DNA from: Berkiella_A sp963976875
GTDB taxonomy: Bacteria > Pseudomonadota > Gammaproteobacteria > Berkiellales > Berkiellaceae
NCBI GenBank assembly: GCA_963976875.1
Contig: CAXBML010000007.1
Location: 62,001 to 126,000, forward strand
Direction of reading: 5' to 3'
DNA length: 64,000 bases
Under the pieces are notes generated by a model. It saw only the letters and a list, made by a program, of their open reading frames with translations, had not been told where the DNA came from and searched no databases. Made by a program: the position numbers and the translations under genes. Below, piece after piece: positions 60,822 to 64,000 of this stretch (the stretch's first letter is position 1; the number at the start of each line of letters is the position of its first letter).

Positions 60822-61786
60822 GTACTTTTTACCACATTCGTCGGTCGACCTTGTAGATAGCACTCTATGTTGCTAATGGATTCATCAATCAGTCTTTGTG
60901 TCCCCTCAAAAGTATTCCAGGCAACATGAGGTGTTATTATTATATTTGGCAAACCACAGCACAATAAAATATTATCCTTGGGTGGTGGCTCTTGAGACAA
61001 AACATCTAAGCCAGCCCCCGCTATTTCCTTTTCTGCCAATGCCCAGGCCAAAGCTTCCTCATCTATTATTCTGCCTCGAGCCACATTAATCAATAACGCT
61101 GTAGATTTCATTTTCTTAAATTCAGCTCGCGCCAAAAGATGTTGTGTTTCACGGTTCAGCGGGCAGTTTAAAGAAATAACATCTGCATTTTCAATCACTT
61201 CTGAAAAAGGGACATAACCCGGGCGCACTTTTGCTTGCGGTATATTTTTCCGCTCCGAGAACAAAACCTTCATGCCCAGTACATTAGCAATATTAGCGAC
61301 AGCTTGGCCAGATTGCCCCCGCCCAATAACGCCCATTGTTTTACCTGCCAGTTCAAAAGTAGAAAAAAGAGGGAGGCAAAAGCCGGGTGCGCCAGACCAT
61401 TGGCCTTGCTGCACGGCCATATGGTATTCAGGTATACGATTTACCAAGGAAAAAATGAGAGCGAAGGTGTGTTGGGCGACAGAAGCAGTTGCATAGTTAT
61501 TCACGTTGCATATCACAATGCCTTTTTGCTGTGCATACTCGACATCGATATTATCCACACCTGTTGCAGTAACACAAATGCACTTTAATTTTGTCGTTTT
61601 GCTCAATATGTCTTTATTGAGTACAACTTTATTTACGACAATAATATCGACATCTTTAATGCGAGATAAAACTTGCTCCGATTGCGTTTGATTGAAATAT
61701 GTCCACTCTGACAGCAGGGATTTTAAACGACTAAAACCAACGCCTGTTGGATCGACAATGCCAGAATCTAAAAATACGCCTTTCAA
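60818..61786 (-). CDS. D-2-hydroxyacid dehydrogenase (HprA-like)
   Basis: 322 residues if the TTG at 61786 is used: AAGGGGAG lies five bases upstream and the chain then begins MKGVFLDSGIVDPTGVG. The ATG at 61828 adds 14 residues without a good ribosome-binding site. NAD-binding GVIGRGQSGQAVA, catalytic Arg in INVARGRIIDEEALA, Glu in GAGLDVLSQEPP and His in ITPHVAWNT. The family reduces hydroxypyruvate, glyoxylate or related acids; the substrate is not determined by sequence. Overlaps the HAD phosphatase gene. Confidence 0.9.
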   Translation of the reverse strand: MKGVFLDSGIVDPTGVGFSRLKSLLSEWTYFNQTQSEQVLSRIKDVDIIVVNKVVLNKDILSKTTKLKCICVTATGVDNIDVEYAQQKGIVICNVNNYATASVAQHTFALIFSLVNRIPEYHMAVQQGQWSGAPGFCLPLFSTFELAGKTMGVIGRGQSGQAVANIANVLGMKVLFSERKNIPQAKVRPGYVPFSEVIENADVISLNCPLNRETQHLLARAEFKKMKSTALLINVARGRIIDEEALAWALAEKEIAGAGLDVLSQEPPPKDNILLCCGLPNIIITPHVAWNTFEGTQRLIDESISNIECYLQGRPTNVVKST

Positions 61787-61893
61787 GTAACTCCCCTTAA
61801 AGAATAAATCAAAAATATAACTTGGCAAAATTGCACATGTTTCTTTGGGGGCAAAATATTACTCAGAATATAACAACCTTTTCAGAAGCATTA

Positions 61894-61998
61894 TTACTGA
61901 CAGTTAGAAATACTCGCCAAACGCACCATCCATGCAAACAAAAAACCCGCGAATACCAGAGTACAGAACATTGAGATTGCAAACACCATTCCTGTCAT
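61894..61998 (-). CDS. Small single-pass membrane protein, 34 residues
   Basis: An ORF from ATG at 61998 to TAA at 61894-61896, MTGMVFAISMFCTLVFAGFLF onwards, is one hydrophobic helix flanked by short polar ends. AAAGGAAG upstream gives a strong ribosome-binding site. Too short for routine gene callers. It lies about 145 bases downstream of glnK on the same strand; possible subunit of a transporter or regulator of a membrane protein. No family is recognised. Confidence 0.55.
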   Translation of the reverse strand: MTGMVFAISMFCTLVFAGFLFAWMVRLASISNCQ

Positions 61999-62143
61999 AA
62001 CGACTTCCTTTAAAGCGATAGCTGCAAATACTATATTTCATGATACGGGAAATCCCCGTAATACTGAATATTCTAAGAAAAGTTTTATAAAGACGCAATG
62101 TTATTGGTAGCACAACACCAGATTTATTTCATTTTATGCTTGT

Positions 62144-62482
62144 TTACAGTGCAGAATCACCATTTTCTCCGGTTCTAATTCGAATAACATCGTCCAAAGG
62201 TTGCACAAATATCTTACCATCCCCGATTTTACCTGTTTGAGCTGACTTAAATATTGCTTCAATAACATGCTCAACTTCAGAGTCCATTACGGCTATCTCA
62301 ACTTTGGCCTTTGGCAAAAAATCAATAACATATTCAGCCCCTCTATAGAGTTCAGTATGTCCTTTTTGCCGCCCGAAACCTTTAACCTCGCTTACTGTGA
62401 TTCCTTGAACTTGTATGGCCATCAAAGCTTCTCTGACATCATCTAGTTTGAACGGTTTAATTATGGCTGTAATCAGTTTCAA
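62144..62482 (-). CDS. glnK: Nitrogen regulatory protein PII
   Basis: 112 residues. Uridylylation site Tyr51 in TELYRGAEY, the T-loop, and C-terminal GKIGDGKIFVQPLDDVIRIRTGE (ATP and 2-oxoglutarate binding). PII senses nitrogen and energy and controls GlnE/NtrB and AmtB. GlnK rather than GlnB is suggested by its place next to ubiK, as in Pseudomonas; no amtB is seen here, so GlnB is not ruled out. Confidence 0.93.
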   Translation of the reverse strand: MKLITAIIKPFKLDDVREALMAIQVQGITVSEVKGFGRQKGHTELYRGAEYVIDFLPKAKVEIAVMDSEVEHVIEAIFKSAQTGKIGDGKIFVQPLDDVIRIRTGENGDSAL

Positions 62483-62554
62483 AATTGTATCCTCTTTTTT
62501 TTAAGAACCAGCAAGGGTAAAATACCAACTTACAATATAAGGTGTACGCCTCAA

Positions 62555-62827
62555 ATGAATAAACTCAAAGACGACTTTGTTAACCAGCTTGTCAATAATG
62601 CGCCCGCAAGCCTCTTACAAGCAAAAGAAGAGCTTGAACAATGGGCTCAAACTTTTGTGAGCGACTGGCTAGCCAAAAATGAGTTGGTTACACAGCAAGA
62701 GTTTTCGGTACAGCAGAAAATTCTACAGCGCCTAAGCAGCCAACTATCTAACTTGGAGCAAAAGTATTTAGCACAGCAAAAACAAATTACCAAAGAAGAT
62801 ACACCCGAACCAGAAAACCTCGCATAA
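62555..62827 (+). CDS. ubiK: Ubiquinone biosynthesis accessory factor UbiK (YqiC)
   Basis: A 90-residue protein with an N-terminal amphipathic helix and a C-terminal coiled coil (VQQKILQRLSSQLSNLEQKYLAQ), the BMFP/YqiC layout: FVNQLVNNAPASLLQAKEELEQ. It helps the UbiJ/UbiK-bound soluble Coq complex and may bind membranes. Divergent from glnK, gap 72 bases. Confidence 0.85.
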   Translation: MNKLKDDFVNQLVNNAPASLLQAKEELEQWAQTFVSDWLAKNELVTQQEFSVQQKILQRLSSQLSNLEQKYLAQQKQITKEDTPEPENLA

Positions 62828-62830
62828 GAA

Positions 62831-63433
62831 TCATCTCTTTAGGTTTGACTGCTTAGAAAACTCCCAAATACGAATAAAAGCCGTAACGCTAACCAGTAGT
62901 ATGTAGGCTGTAGCCAAAAATAAAAATTTATCCGGTAACAAGATCATGGCAATAAAAAATACGAATGCCTCAAAGCGCTCTATAAGTCCGGGACTATAAT
63001 AAAAACTTTTGCTTGTATTGTTATCCGAGAAAATTCCTACAACCAAAAAAGAAGTCACACAGCATAACGTAGCGCTTAGCATCAACAAGCATAACCAGCC
63101 CCTCTCATCCGGCGCAACCCAGAATAATCCCAATATAATGGCGCTCTCCACCACCCGATCAGAAAAAATATCATATACTGTGCCTAATTGTGTCGAATTC
63201 CCCTGAAACCTTGCTAAAGATCCATCAAAAACATCTAAAAAACCAGAAAATAAAACTAGCAGAGTGGCTAAGATATTGTATTCGAGGCCAATAGCAAACA
63301 TAGAGGCCAAACCCACCAACATCCCAAGGAGAGTACAAGTATTAGGGTTGAGTTTTCTGACTATTTTAGACTGCTTTATAGAAGCATCTACAAAATACGT
63401 TTGAAATACTGGGCGAAGATATTGCTCTAGCAT
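62831..63433 (-). CDS. CDP-alcohol phosphatidyltransferase
   Basis: 200 residues from the ATG at 63433. Family motif DG-x2-AR-x8-G-x3-D-x3-D is seen in DVFDGSLARFQGNSTQLGTVYDIFSDR. Five to six membrane helices. Transfers a phosphoalcohol from CDP-diacylglycerol or makes a related ether/inositol lipid; the acceptor is not clear. It is longer and differently placed from classical pgsA, so the substrate is left open. Confidence 0.85.
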   Translation of the reverse strand: MLEQYLRPVFQTYFVDASIKQSKIVRKLNPNTCTLLGMLVGLASMFAIGLEYNILATLLVLFSGFLDVFDGSLARFQGNSTQLGTVYDIFSDRVVESAIILGLFWVAPDERGWLCLLMLSATLCCVTSFLVVGIFSDNNTSKSFYYSPGLIERFEAFVFFIAMILLPDKFLFLATAYILLVSVTAFIRIWEFSKQSNLKR

Positions 63434-63622
63434 GTAAACCAACTAAATTTGATTGTTAGATATCCTTTGTGGAACCATACGCAAATTAGAAACGTAATAA
63501 CAACCAATCTATGTAAATTAACAAAGATTAGTAGTTCCATTCTCCAAAATAACGGTACAATATGCGCGAAAGATTATTATTGGGGTTATTACTTAAACAC
63601 CTAACCAAATTGAGCGATTACC

Positions 63623-64000
63623 GTGCAATCATTTGAAATACTTCTCATTACTTTGGGGGTGGCGGTTGTTATTGTCACCCTACTACGTCGACTCCAGCTG
63701 CCCCCTTTATTAGGGTACCTGATAGCCGGTGCGTTGGTTGGTCCTTTTGGTTTTGGCTTCCTCGAAGACGGGGAAGAAATGCGATATATCGCTGAGTTTG
63801 GCGTAGTTTTTCTATTGTTTATGATTGGGCTAGAATTATCACTGCCAAAGTTAGTTGCTATGCGAAAACCTCTTTTAGGCTTAGGCGGCATGCAAGTGCT
63901 TATTTGTACCGCCATTGGCATTTTCGGCTCTCGCTTTTTTGGCGTCCCCTGGCCTGCCACCATCGCTATATCAGGCGCCCTGGCCTTATCATCAACCGCT
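63623..64000 (+). CDS. KefB/CPA2-family monovalent cation:proton antiporter (3' end outside window)
   Basis: The gene starts at GTG 63623 (an in-frame stop lies 12 bases upstream) and remains open through the last base of the window, giving 126 residues. Helices with VVIVTLLRRLQLPPLLGYLIAGALVGPFGFG, FGVVFLLFMIGLELSLPKL and a later ISGALALSSTA match the CPA2 (Kef-type) fold, with typical GLEL and ALSSTA motifs. A potassium or sodium efflux role is likely. The C-terminal TrkA-N/RCK domain, if present, lies beyond the window. Confidence 0.88.
   Translation, partial: MQSFEILLITLGVAVVIVTLLRRLQLPPLLGYLIAGALVGPFGFGFLEDGEEMRYIAEFGVVFLLFMIGLELSLPKLVAMRKPLLGLGGMQVLICTAIGIFGSRFFGVPWPATIAISGALALSSTA

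Noticed and set aside
62483..62554. Possible sigma-54 promoter before glnK
   Set aside because: TTGG ... TTGC is present but the GG-to-GC distance is 12 instead of 10, so it does not fit the -24/-12 consensus.
1..64000. rRNA, tRNA, CRISPR arrays, prophage or transposase genes
   Set aside because: Looked for by eye on both strands; no cloverleaf, rRNA-like block, direct-repeat/spacer array or transposase motif was recognised.

Overview
The window reads as the chromosome of an AT-rich gammaproteobacterium. Much of its gene order follows blocks familiar from Pseudomonas-type genomes: tatABC; glnA; trmL/gpsA/secB/rhodanese/gpmI/envC/ctpA; trxA/rho/ubiD; hemY-hemX-hemD-algR-algZ; lptM-lysA-dapF; dsbB-rsd-H1-like protein; glnK-ubiK. 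Accessory islands are set between these blocks. They hold proteins that look suited to work inside a eukaryotic cell, so I infer a host-associated lineage, probably Legionellales-like (Coxiella/Legionella/Berkiella side). That placement rests on gene content only.

Layout. 1-914: end of a coiled-coil protein with a proline-rich tail. 1011-2466: HIT protein and tatABC. 2418-5177: an orphan gene, a MITE-like element and a plant Deg9/Deg2-like protease. 5722-11118: proline iminopeptidase, an orphan terminator (possible small RNA), a PP-loop tRNA thiolase with a TusA partner, glnA and a DUF4124 protein. 11213-13090: a 625-residue orphan. 13154-21610: a compact MSHA-type type IV pilus operon (PilM/N/O-like proteins, ATPase, platform protein, six pilin-like proteins) without a secretin gene. 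21857-31398: L,D-transpeptidase and core metabolism/secretion genes. 31451-32412: rpoH with a CIRCE-like operator upstream. 32523-35502: two tandem paralogues of an unrecognised family with matching promoters. 35706-39510: ElbB, a flavin disulfide reductase, a TVP38 protein and a fatty-acid hydroxylase. 39689-43866: trxA, rho, ubiD and a flavin reductase. 44485-46519: two tandem Ulp1/C48-like cysteine proteases with basic C-terminal tails. 46656-46831: one copy of a second repeat family (a partial copy lies at 37853). 46863-63433: fpr, the hem/alg block, lysine/DAP genes, dsbB, rsd, ferredoxin, H1-like protein, a HAD phosphatase, a 2-hydroxyacid dehydrogenase, glnK, ubiK and a CDP-alcohol phosphotransferase. 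63623 to the end: start of a KefB-type antiporter.

The housekeeping blocks supply Tat and SecB export, nitrogen assimilation (GlnA, PII), sulfur transfer to tRNA, haem synthesis (hemC is not beside hemD), lysine/meso-DAP synthesis and heat-shock control. The most unusual content is the pair of SUMO/ubiquitin-type proteases with nuclear-localisation-like tails, the orphan paralogue pair, the Deg9-like protease and the protein with PSAP motifs. Together they suggest a set of host-directed proteins. No rRNA, tRNA, CRISPR array, transposase or phage module was recognised.
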